A stretch of DNA of 64,000 nt, from positions 28,582,001 to 28,646,000 of the forward strand of contig OX579635.1 in the NCBI GenBank assembly GCA_951230915.1. Direction: 5' to 3'. Positions 12,173 through 23,900 of the stretch are shown here, piece after piece (positions within the stretch are counted from its first letter, which is position 1; each line of letters opens with the position of its first letter). The notes below the pieces were generated by a model. It saw nothing but the letters and a program-made list of their open reading frames with translations. It was not told the DNA's origin and ran no database searches. The DNA is from Antitrichia curtipendula. Lineage: Eukaryota > Streptophyta > Bryopsida > Hypnales > Leucodontaceae. A program made the translations under genes and the position numbers.

Positions 12173-12577
12173 TCAGGAGCCAATTTGCAAAAGATCCATC
12201 TTCTCCTCTAGCGAACACTCCACGTGACACGAAGTACGGCACCGGGACGGAATCAGAACCAACCCCAAGCTCCGCTGTTCTGCAGGCGCCATGCCCACTC
12301 CCCCAGCACCAGGCACGTTGCGGAACTCCACCGTGTCGTACAAAATTATGTTGCCTTGCTTGTCCAGACAATGGAATTTCCCCACGAACATGCGGCCATC
12401 CTCCACTCCCACCTTGAACCTCCTGTACAACAACCGCCGTGCCTTCCTCACAATCGGCTTCCCATGTTCGGGCACGCTCTTCTGATCCGCAAACATCCTC
12501 AGATCCTCCAGCTCTTGAATCGGATCCCTGAAACCCTCCGGAATCGTGCTCGACCCGTCCTCGACATGAGCATCCAT
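12173..12577 (-). CDS. NAA38: LSM-domain protein, NAA38-like NatC auxiliary subunit
   Basis: Single uninterrupted frame of 134 residues. Residues about 43-120 form an Sm-like fold: the Sm1 part runs from RRFKVGVEDGRMFVGKF to NIILYDTVEF, and the Sm2 part is RSLGLVLIPSRCRTSCHVE. The extended Sm1-Sm2 linker with Gly/Ala and the LGLVLIP form of Sm2 resemble NAA38/LSMD1, the small auxiliary subunit of the NatC N-terminal acetyltransferase, rather than spliceosomal LSm proteins. About 40 acidic, probably disordered residues precede the fold. The length is close to the human protein (about 125). The ATG at 12577 has a purine at -3 and G at +4. The family assignment comes from motif recognition; another orphan LSM protein is the alternative. 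Confidence 0.8.
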   Translation of the reverse strand: MDAHVEDGSSTIPEGFRDPIQELEDLRMFADQKSVPEHGKPIVRKARRLLYRRFKVGVEDGRMFVGKFHCLDKQGNIILYDTVEFRNVPGAGGVGMAPAEQRSLGLVLIPSRCRTSCHVECSLEEKMDLLQIGS

Positions 12578-12830
12578 TCCTCGCTCGTAATCGTAATCGA
12601 CCTACCCCCACAATCACCACCCAGCAATTGCAACGAACCTCACAAAAATTGACGCAAATGGGATCCGGGACGAACTTCAAAACCTAATTTCCTGATACTG
12701 TATTTGGTCAGTAGAGAGCATATTTTCATTCATTGGTTGGTGATTGTTCATCCGCTTCTCAGGGGGGCATCCAACTTCAGAGTAGTAAGGAAACGGAAGG
12801 GGCTATGGAAACGTGGGCCTGGGTGAGCCA

Positions 12831-14169
12831 AGGGTAAACGTAAAAAATTGACCCCTATTTTGTGCTGCGTAAATTTTGTACTCCCGAGTATTTCTTCACC
12901 TCTCCTACTTAACCCCTAAACGAGTAGATTCATTGCAAAATAGTCAAACATCATGTCTAAGCTAACTTTTCTCTTTTAAATTGTGTTTAAATATCAATTT
13001 TATATTTTTATTATGTGACACTACAAACTACTCCCTTTGTCCCACTAAAACCTTCCAAATTAGACACAATTTGTGTCCCAATAAAAAAACTTTGTTTACT
13101 GATTTTGACCATTGAGTAAATATTGACTGTATTGAATGACCTCATGGGAGTAAGTGGCAAGACAATCAAAGAGCATTCCCCTCCTAGCAAACTTGGCCTT
13201 GCCTATATGAGGCTCCTTGTTGCTTCTTTGCATAATAGTATTGACAATGGATTTGGTGACCACTTGGGTGCTATGTAGATTTGTTCATGAAGGAGGCCAA
13301 GTTTCCTTGTTGCGTTATTTAGGTTGGAGCATATATTTCTAGGATCCCATTGTTGCCACCAACCTTTAACCCCTAAAGGCCCATTGTCCCCATGGGGGAC
13401 AAAATGGATTTTGGTCAAGTTCCCATGACCTCAATTTTTAATAAAACCATTTGAAACTTTCTTATAAGATAGAAGAACTTATTAGATTCATGAGAATATA
13501 ATTTTTATTTCAATCGGTGCTTGGGAGCAAAAGTTTTGCCATCGTAAATATAATTTCAAGTCATTGGTCAGAAAAAGAAATCTACAAAATCTTGAAATTA
13601 AATTTTAATTTTTTTTTCTTATAGATCATATTTTTGTCTATATGTGGAGCTTTGATTCATTCCATTTGGATTCGTAATGTGAAAGTTAAGAATAATCTTG
13701 TTTTTCAGACAATTTGAGCATCTTCTTGAAAAAGTAACTCATAGGATTCATTTTTTAATGCAATTTTTACAATTTTTCAAAAAAAATGTTTTAAAAGGTT
13801 AAGCCTATTTTCTAAAATAATCTCACCATTGAGATTATTGTAATTCAATTCCATCTCAAAGCAATAAACTATTTAGTTTTTCTTTCAATCTTGGACTTAC
13901 TTCTACTTAACAATTTTTTAAAGAATGAAAATCAAGTGTGTGTTTTTTAAAAGAATTGTTATAGTTATCATTTTTGTGACTAAAAGTGAAAACAAATTTG
14001 TAAATATAACAAAAACAGTCCAATTAATTTGAATTTTTTTCAATTGGGGGTCTCTAATTCCAAATACAAATTCAAAGTTTCAAAATTTTATTATAGGTGA
14101 CAAATAAAAAAATTATAGTGTTTTCTCTAGGAATAAATTATAGGGGGGATGAAGGGTCAAATTCACCCT
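12831..14169. repeat. A+T-rich repeat with AGGGTRAA inverted ends
   Basis: The left end AGGGTAAACG (12831) and the right end AATTCACCCT (14160-14169) are short inverted repeats, and both ends carry a nearby ACCCCTAT / ATAGGGGG block. Left and right parts are both found, joined, at 3531-3690. A TTTAACCCCTAAAGG motif lies inside near 13,369. No reading frame with protein similarity and no obvious target duplication. The precise limits are inferred. Confidence 0.5.
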
Positions 14170-14966
14170 AGCTGGAAACATACCATCCTACATCCATGTC
14201 AGTTTTGAGAATAACTTAGCAAAAGTTGAAGTCTATCAAAAACTTTATAAATTTACATAGCAATATTTAAGAAATAAAGAAAGAATTATTTGAAGGCCTG
14301 TAGTTCATTTTGAAATCTAGAACATTAGGTAGAATTTTATGAGTAATTGAAAAATTTAAAAATAACATGTTGAACAACCAAAACTTCAGTATCAAACCAT
14401 TTCAAAAGTGTCAAAATTGACCTTGGGATAAGATACTAAAATGAAAATGGATTTTAAAAAACATCAAATTTTTTTAAAGAAGAAAGCAATTGTATAATGC
14501 ACTCCTTTTGTGGATATTCACTTACAGGTGGCAATTCCATTAACACCCAATTTAAATACACTTGTTATACACGTGGCATCTAGTGATAGGACATAATTTA
14601 AAAAAATTCTCAACCTCCACTCCAAACGTAAACCAAACCAACCAACTCCTATTTGTAATTTCATATTGCAATATCAGATGCAAATTGATCACAGGATATA
14701 TTGTTGTATCCGTATCCATCTTATGTAGTTTGTATCCATATATGTCCTCTATACCCATATCCATATCTCAAAACAATGGCCATTGGTTTTTGGCAAATTA
14801 ACAGCATGGGGATTGGTTTCAGGGAGTTTTCTGTGAGTAGATCGATGGTGTGTGATTTGTGAGAATCGAAAGTGTGTGGGGAAATTAATCAAAAACACAT
14901 TGTTCGCATCTTTTTAGAAGATAGTCATGTGGATTGACTTTCACAACACGTTTATATAAGTAGGAA
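14170..14966. other. Intergenic DNA, no gene seen
   Basis: A+T-rich, with a patch of TATCCATAT-like short repeats near 14.70-14.77 kb. Nothing recognisable is encoded. Confidence 0.5.
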
Positions 14967-15916
14967 TTAACCCCTAAAGCACTAAACTGCGTTTTTTGGC
15001 AACATAGCAATTTTGGGCAGCTCACTATGAATGGAGTTTTTGGTTTTTTTCTTTGAAATTTTGATACAATATGTGACCAAAGAGTAGCTTTAAAGCCCAA
15101 CAATTTTCATATCTTTTGACTACATGGTTAAAAAGTTATGGTATGATATGTTGTTTCATTGCTCGGAGGACAACCCGGGCAGCAAAAAAAACTTCTTGAA
15201 AATTCACTTTTTTTAAAAATTAAAATTTGAAATTGGTTTTGTAGATCTTTGTATATATGGAAAGCTTTGAATAATTCCATTTGGATTAATGATATAAAAG
15301 TTATGGGAGTTTAAGTTTACGGGTAGTTTGTAGGTAGTTGTAGAATCTCTACTCTAAGATAAACTTTGAAGTCCTTTATTTAATTCAATTTTAAATATTT
15401 TTGAAAAAAAATAAAAACATTAGGTGTAGATTGTTTATTACAACATTACAACCATTGGGATTGGGATTTTTCAATTCCATGAATAAATTGTTAACAATTT
15501 AGTGTTTTGAATCATTTTCTACTTCTTTCTACTTACTATTTTTTCCTATATGTTGTACACTTCCAAATGATCTAAAAATTTTCAAGCATATTGCCAACTT
15601 GCCTTCAAGAATGAATCCAAAGAGTAACCACCATTTTGGGCAATTTTTCATACACATGTGACCATCTGAAGTGCAGCTGCCTGGTTTTCACAAGGCCCCA
15701 ATTTTTTTTTTTCCCAATTCAAATGCAAATATCTTGCGATCTACATGGTGGAAATTCCTAAAAAATTTTCCTCATGTTCTCAAACTAGTTTACTACAAAA
15801 TCCTATGGTTATATGTGTTCAAAAAAAATTTTAAGAAAAAAATTTGGTACTTTTCCTAGAAATGACAATTTTGGAGCGTTTTGGTAAAAACATAGTCACA
15901 AACCTTTAGGGGTTAA
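14967..15916 (+). mobile_element. TTAACCCCTAAAG repeat family, copy B (best preserved)
   Basis: This 950-bp copy begins with TTAACCCCTAAAG (14967-14979) and ends with its exact reverse complement CTTTAGGGGTTAA (15904-15916). The interior matches copy C at roughly four in five bases and copy A in reverse. No conserved frame. If TTAA is read as target duplication, the terminal inverted repeats begin CCCCTAAAG, the layout of piggyBac-type insertions; that classification is inference. Confidence 0.75.
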
Positions 15917-16560
15917 TCCCCCGATACTCAAATGGCCAAAGTAATTGTTTTTAAGTTTTAAAGAAGGTATTGAAGTAAATGCCAAAAACACAAAATTGTA
16001 TCACCACTTATTTGGTAATATTATACCTCTAAGTTACTTTTGACACTTTTTTTAAAATTAAATTTTTTTTTCTTATCTCATATGTCATTTTTAATTTCAA
16101 ATTATTCAAAAAAATTCTTATAATTCAAAAAATATATGAAATCCTAAAGGCTAAAATTTCACTCATGAAGGTAGGATATTTTTGTTTTTTCTTCAGCTAT
16201 TCAAGATTAACGTTGTAAGAACAAAATGGCCTAAAAGTATCTGATGGTTGACAAAGAATCTTTTTATATAAGACAAAAATGCAGATATTCATCCTTAAAA
16301 TTTTGTGTGAAAAAAAAATCTTACATAGAAGTTGATCTCCAATGAATGTTTTTAGATTTTTTTAAGCAAATGATTAATAGAATACACGAAAAGGTGATTT
16401 CCTTGGTAAACAATATAACGTTTAAAGGTTATTAAATTTCTTCCATTTGTGTGAAATAACTCTCTAAGTTACATTCATCCATCCATAAAATATATTTTAA
16501 AACTTCTTTTAATCCTATAAATTTCTTTACCTTTGGTATGAATGTACCCTTAGTAGAACT
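15917..16560. other. Intergenic DNA, no gene seen
   Basis: A+T-rich with no recognisable coding or RNA feature. Confidence 0.5.
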
Positions 16561-17935
16561 ACCTACCTAGCTGATGGTCAAAATTGACAGACTTAAGAAT
16601 TTTTTGTCAGAAATTGCCGACGTGGATCTCTCCAGATCTGACGTGGAAATTCAATTTCGGGGAAGCTGACCGTCTCGTTCGGGTATTCGCGGACGGACGG
16701 AGGCACACTATTTCCGAAGTAAGACTAAAAGAAAGAGTTTGTTGCGAGGATGAAGCTTCAAGAAAGAAGCTGGGTGGGGTAGAGTCGCGCTCTCCTCGCC
16801 TGCGTCGTTAGGTTCGGCGAGACCGCGACGATCGGGAGCACTTATCGTTGTCAGCAATCGCACAGGACGGAATTGCTTCTGCGATCGCAGACAAGGCCGT
16901 GATTCCGAAGCGCTCCCGGGGCTGGTCATTGCGTTTTCCTTGGCAATTCCGGTCCGGTACGAGGCCGCTGCGTGAATTTGCTCCTTCGCGAGCGCTGTTG
17001 CAGGTTTGCCGACCTTCTTTGTTTTAATTCTTAGTTTGATGAAGTTGAAGAGCTTTTGAGTTTAAATTACGGTGAAGGTTCGTTGCAGTGTACCATTCGA
17101 GAAGCGGTGGTATTTAATTTTTAATTCTCTCTCTCTTTCTCTCTGTCTCTCTCTTCTGGGAGGGCTGGTTCTAGTGTCCGTGAGATCGTCTGCTGGATGA
17201 AGACCTAGCCGGTTGCTCGGGTCGCATTTTTGGCAGAGGAGTGATAGTTGCAAGAATTCTTTAGGGTTTGGATGAGAATGCTCAGGAAGTAGTAATTGTC
17301 TGCATCATTTGGAGATTGTACTGGCAGAGATCGAACTTTTCTCGTCATTGTGGATCAGTGTAGGAGATTGCGACCTCAGGGCCCTAGAACTCGCAGTGGA
17401 TTACACTTGGTAGCCTACAGTTTCTTCTTTCGTAAGATAGCTTGCACTACCCTTCATTCAAAGCAGACCTAGGGTAGCGCAAATTAATATGAAATTGACG
17501 CGGTAGAGGGTTCTAGGTCAGCTGACGGAATGCTTGTTGCTCTCTGTCCATTGACTGTGTCTCTTGCTGCTGGCTGATTACTAGGAGCAGGAATGGCCAA
17601 AATTTTGCTTTCTTGAGCTGTAGCACTCCTGCCCTAGTTTTACGGACGGTCAGGTCGCAGGCTTAGTGTCCTGACGGGAGAGTTAACTTCGCTGCTGCTG
17701 CTGGTACTCAACAAGGGTGTAAACAAACCTTTTCTTTGATGGTGTTCTTTTTTGTGGCAGATGATAAGGGCTGAATAGAGCAGGAATGGGGAAAAGGTCA
17801 GAGTTCACTTTGCTGCCGAGCTGTTTGCGCAGGGGCCAATAGATTAGTATAGTGATGCTGGGGGAGGGATGCCTCCAATAGTCTCCATCCCTCCACAATT
17901 TGAAAGAAATTTTTATCAAAGCAAACATCGGAGAG
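16561..17935 (+). promoter_or_regulatory. Promoter and 5' untranslated region of the PHD-finger gene
   Basis: G+C content rises abruptly near 16.56 kb and stays high up to the ATG at 17936. A pyrimidine (CT) microsatellite lies at about 17,125-17,156, a common feature of plant core promoters and leaders. GCAG followed by G or A at several points (for example near 17,004 and 17,760) could be splice sites of a 5' UTR intron. No long reading frame precedes the ATG, so this is probably leader plus promoter. Confidence 0.45.
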
Positions 17936-20900
17936 ATGGATAAACTTGGTTACCAGGATTTGCTCTCGAAATCCCTTCTGAATGGACTTCCAGAAGGTGG
18001 CAATTCTACATCGAGCTTCCAGCTGCAGGGGAAAGCAGAGCCTGTTGTAGGAGCAGGTCGGTTCCTGGAGAATCTGATGAGCGGTTCTCTCCGGCAAGAT
18101 ACCTCCGGAGCTGCTGAAGGGCCTCTTACTGAACCCAATTCGGGACATGGGATTGGCTCTGGAATGGACGGAGCAGTTGTGGAGAAACGTGGATCTCCAT
18201 CTGTTCATGGACATAGAAGCATTATGCGGGGAAGAGCTTTGCGAACCGAGGATTCGAAGATCGACGGGTTCCATCGATCACTTTTGAAATCCAGAGTGAT
18301 GGGTACTAAAGTACGAACTGATGTTCAGTCGCCCATGTTGTCGTTCAGAAGTCTGTTAGAAGGTGCCATTACTGCTTCTGGAGTCCAGCCTACTACCCCT
18401 GTGCAGAGGATCGCAGAATCAGGTTTGCAATGCGATGGTTTTGTTACGAACAGTACAACGCCGGAATCTTGTGGTGAGGGGAAGGGTCTGTCAGTTGAGG
18501 GTATGTCGGAATTACGGAAAGGAGAACGAAATTTCGCACTACGTGCACATGATTCTTGTCTACTAAGAGGAGACACGGTTGGTGATAGCATCTCGCGTGC
18601 CTCATACTCTTCACTTTTGCAAGCTCAATTGGGTGATCATCCTTTCGAAGCAAGAGCAGATCCTTCTTGCAAGACAGTGGGAACATTGCGTTTGAGTGTG
18701 GAGGCTCATTCTCCACCTGATAAGTTGCAGTTACAATCTACTGAAGTAGAGGGCGGTTTTTTGGCTCTACTGAACCACACCACTCGATTGCATGCTCCTG
18801 TTGCACAACGGCCAAGTTCACTATGTACTGATTCTGTATCTAATGGAGGGAGGACATCGGGTGTTCACTTTTCTGATAAGCTCTTGCAAGCTGTCGCTGG
18901 AGATGCACCACGGTCCGCAGACGGTTTATCGGAGAGGGATGGAAGTGACTCGCTGACGGTCCTTGCATCAACAGTGCTGGCGAGATCCGAAGGTACTGTT
19001 CCACTGGCGGAGGCTGTGGTGGAACGAAGAAGTTCAAAGGAGTCTCATTCGATGTTTTCTGAGGAAGATGCATCGGGCACTCCGCTTCCGGAAAAAGGCG
19101 GCGGCCCCTTAGCTGTTAATGAATCGCGGTCCGCAGACCTTCTTTCAGATAGGCTGGCCTTTGACTTCTCCAATACGGTTACGGTCCCAGCATCACCGAT
19201 ACTCACAAGAAGAGAAGATGATGTATTACGGGCGGATGTCGTGGTGGGTGATTCTGCGTCTATTGTGGATGAAATGTCGGATGCTCAACTTTTGGAAGAG
19301 TTGTCGCGAGGCCTTGCTATAGAGCAATCAAGCTTTGCAGAGAATGCATCGAATATGGGTGCTGTAGGCTCGCCAGAATCTGCTGCTGCCTTAGCATCGG
19401 CTGTGCCTACAAGAGCACAAGAGAGTGTTCCAAGTGAAGTTGTGGTGGAACGGCCAACAGCTGTTGTTGTCTATTCCTTGTCTACCGACGAGAAGGCATT
19501 AGAAGCTCACCTTTCTGAGGACCCCCCTGGTGCCCTTGGTGTAGATGAACCAAGGTTTACGCACAATGTCCCAGACTCGCGAGAGGTTGCTGCTGTTCCA
19601 GAAGTACCTGTTTTCACAAGATTAGAGGAGGCCGATCTACCAGCAGGGATCGAACGAGAAAGTGGTGTGGTGGCTAATAATATATCTGATGAGGAGAATA
19701 TATCTGATGCTCAAGGTCCGGGAGAAGCCCCACAAGCCCTTGCTTTGGATGAATCTCGGCCTGCTGAGTTTGTCCAAGAGAGAGATCCCATTGACTCGTT
19801 AGGATCTGCAACACTATCAGCACCGATTGTGCTTGTAAGAAGGGAAGTGGATGTTCCACGAGTCGAGGTTTTGGTGTCTGGTTCCATGAGTACGGACGAG
19901 GAGATGTCTGACTTACTCGTTTCGGACCAACCATCACAAGCCCTTGCTTTGGATGGATTACAAAACAGAGGCATTATGATAGGGGAGGATCCAGCTAAGT
20001 TGCCAGAATCTGTCGCGGAGCCAGAAGCCCTTTTGGACACACGAACAAGAGAGGATGTTTCTCTGTCAGAGGCTCTGGTCGAAAAAGAGCTAGGGCTTTC
20101 TGGAGATGCATTAGGGTACTCTGAACAGAGCAAAGATCACCTTCTGTCATTCAATCGTTCTGATGAAGAACTGTCGGTCGAGAGGATACAGTCTCCTTCA
20201 CAACGTCTGGAGAAACGTTGTGCCGACGGCTGTGATGGTCTTATAGATGGTGGGACTGCCTTGGTGTCATCCTGTGAGGCGGGTTTGAAACATATGGGCG
20301 ACGCAGACGCTGATTCTGTGGATGCAGTGACGATCTTGGAATGGTCCTGCAAAGCTGGCTTGAAGGAAATGGAAGACGTTGATAGAGATGTAGTAGAGCA
20401 ACGAGGGGACTGTTTATGCGAAGGTGTATCTGCAGGAACAATTGATGAATGTCCCCGTCAAGCAGTTTCTAGGCGAACAGAAAATCCGAATGCTTTGTTC
20501 GTTGAGGAGCAAGTTGGCGAGATATGCGATGCTCGTCTGACTTCTTCAACTGAAAATGAATCATTCAAATCAAAAGCGTATACTGAATCGACAAAGATCG
20601 CTTTGGAAATGGAGTTGGATACATCTGAAGATGGTCCTGTACATTCAATACATACTGAATCGGTCAAAGATGGCCTAAATGTGAATGCCTTGGCTGAGAA
20701 GTCCCCTTCCTTGCTGCCTCCTAGTTCAAATGAAGTTATTGATCGACTGGAAGTAGAGCAGCACAATTTTGATACTTTGGCAGACGAGCTAACTGAGAAG
20801 CAGTTGGCGGTACTACCGTACTCAGACAGCCAAGGTGCAAACCAAGGTTTTATTGTCAGTAGTAGTTGTGAATCTGAGGGATTACCTCCATCGGAGTTAG

Positions 20901-23900
20901 TTGTAGTTGAAGTTGAACCGGATTTACGAAACGAAGAGGAAAGAGTACAAGGTCATGTTGGAGAGATTGTCGACAGTGCGACGGATTCGGGTAATGTTGG
21001 TGTTCCAGATGATCAGGCCGTAAGTCCTGGCGCAGTATCTGAGGGACTGAGGCAAGTAATTTTACGTGATAGTGATGCCACGGTTTCAGAGTCCCTGGAA
21101 TCTGTACAGGTTAGTGGAGCAGAATTCGGAGCAGCTCATCAAGAGGCGGGAAAGGAGGTGCAGTCACCTCTAGTAATGAAGTCCAAAGACGGACGTAGTC
21201 GAGATGTTGGCGATGTTGAGAATAGACTTATCAGTCATTCTGACGATCGTGAAGAAACTGAAGAGCAGCCATATGCTTCACCATTGAATGAGACCGTGAA
21301 TGATCAGTTGGTGGGGGTGGAGGTATTAGTGCCTATAGTTTATTTATTTTTATTAAATTAAAATTTTAATATTTTTAATATTTTATTGAATTTTATATAG
21401 TGATTTGCGTAATATTCTTCTTATATGAAGAGTTGGTGTAGTTCTTTACATGCTGCATTGGAAGTCATTGATTCTTAGTTTGCATTCCGTCTTTTAAGGT
21501 CTTAATCTGAATTGACTGTGGCTGCAGGTCCGTTCTTTCAAGAAGAAGGGTAGGCCACGCGTCGACAATCACGAGAAAACTCTTCATGGAACAGGAAGGT
21601 CACATCTTCAACCGTCAGGATCTAAAAGGAAGAGACACTTGCAATACGCTGGTAATCGATGGAGGCGTAATCGACATATTGATCCAGACCAGCCAGTCCC
21701 CGTCTATATTGAAGGTCGTGATGAGGTAAAGGTAGACTCGTACTCGGGAAAAGTTGCTCCGAAGGGCAGGAGTCCTGATTTCTACCTTCCAGCAGATGAC
21801 CCCGGAACAATGGAATCAGCAGCTTCATGTGGACTATTTATCATCTCAAGTTCGGATATTGAATATGTTGTGAAAGCAGTAGAAATTAGGTAATATGGTA
21901 ATCTGGTAATGTGGTATATAATCTGTTACAAGCACTGTTTTTACGTTGCAAGTTGTTGTAATCTGCTAGTGAGACTAAGATTGCACTGTCGGTTGGGTAC
22001 TCATCGACCATGAATTGACAAGCGCAGTTTATTGCTGTATTTCGTTTTATCCTTGTTGATGGGTCATAAATCTACCGACCTTCGTTGGAATTTTCTCATC
22101 TATTGATTATGGCTTAAGGAATGTTACTAATAGAGGCTGAATTAAGTCAATTTATACATTGAATAGAAATTGACTAGGTGTGAAGGTTTCATTAGGAAAT
22201 ACTTGCGTGTTCTGCTATTTACTTCTGACGTTATTCTAATGCAATGTGTTAGGAATGATCATGAGGATGTACTTATTATGTTGAGCTAAGAAGTCTAGAA
22301 GTGGGAAGCTGCAGGAGTGGAACTGATTTGTACTGTTCCATTTTTCTAGGGTTTTGAGGAGGCTGATGATGGTTCATTCTCGCAGTGGCTAGCACATCAA
22401 GATAAAGGGAATTCTGCACCATCTTCATCTATAAAGAAAAGGGTTCGTAAGCATGGCCCGGAACTGATTAAACCCTTAATAGCAATTCCGTCCTTCCGAT
22501 TTGTTGCCGATTATGAAGAGAGACAGCAAGAAGTTGAGACGAGAAGGAAGGCTGAGATGCAGCGGCAGCTTGCTCCCAGTACTCACGAGGTAAGTTTTAT
22601 AAAACTTGTGGATTTCAGCTGTTTTGCATGGCAGTATTCTAGTGAACCTGTTATCCCCATCATTTGGCCTTCTCCAGAGTGCTTCTAGAATTTCATTAGG
22701 TATCTAACACATGATCGTTGTTCATGGTCCGTAGATACAGACCTTAATGAGTTCGAGGACAGTACGGGCGTCAGACTATGATATGGACGATGAGGATGAG
22801 AGATGGCTGCACGCATGGAATAAGCGGCTCGCTCGAGGAGGCTTAAAGCAGCCGATATCTGAAGACAAGTTTGAAGAGATGATTGAATATTTCGAGCGAA
22901 TGTATGCTCAGATGGAAGTTGATTCAGCTGGGGACTTTCCAGGATTCCTCCACTGTCAAAAATCTTTGGCACACTCTGTGCCTGGTAGCTCATTACCAAG
23001 CACCTCCCCATCAGGTCTGGGCTTCTTATGTACTAATCTAGCCACTCCAAATATTCCAGTTCCGGAAAATGCACCTGCGTTGAATCCTTCTAGAACTTGG
23101 TCTGGACGCTCTCCTTGGACTGGTGGTTTGAAAGATGTGTCGAGCTTGGGGAAACAGGTTGTGGTGTCCTCAGCAATCCGGGTTGACAGGATTGAGGGGG
23201 AATCTGCTTCTCCAGACAGTACAGTTCTTTTCCACAATTTGAACTCAGGAAATAAAAGAAGCATCTGTAAATCTGTGGCAGATACTGTGACTGGAAAACC
23301 AAGCGACGGCTCATTACAAAAGTCCTTCGAGACTCCTGAAAAACAGCATGCCTCTGACGACTGTTGCATATGTAATGGAGGGGAAGATGATCAGACTAAC
23401 CCTGTAAGTTTGCTTCTGTATCTAGTGTGCTGTAGTGCTTGGAGGATCCTCTAGGGTATTGCTGTCACCAAGTCATGCAAGCAGTGCCTTCTGTATGGCC
23501 TCCTCTCTTTGCTTTGGATGCTTTTAGTGGGTCTGTCCGAGAGTAAGCTGGAGTGATTTCAAGTACCCTGGCATTTCATCAGACATATGCGAGGTCGGAG
23601 CCACTGCGTTATACTAGCTTTTGTTTCCCAGTGAAAAGCACATATTAGCCTGCAAACATCTTATCTTGAGAGCAGTGGGCCTGCATGTGTCCAGCGATAG
23701 CCTGTAATGGCTACCGAATTTCGTGTGATTGGTTGAAAAGTCAGATCTTTAAGAAAGATAACTAATCTGATGCCTTTGCATATGATGTGATTTTGCAGGT
23801 TTATACTTGCAAGCGATGCTTGATACATGTGCATCAATCGTGTTATGGCATTCGTGAAAAGTTCCGTGATGATGAGGGTCGAGTTATTGCTCCTCCAAGC

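Noticed and set aside
12147..12680. Longer frame on the minus strand overlapping the LSM gene
   Set aside because: It is a shifted-frame shadow; the LSM frame carries the conserved fold.
20241..20766. Minus-strand frames opposite the PHD exon
   Set aside because: Shadows of the 3.4-kb coding exon with Ser-rich antisense translations.
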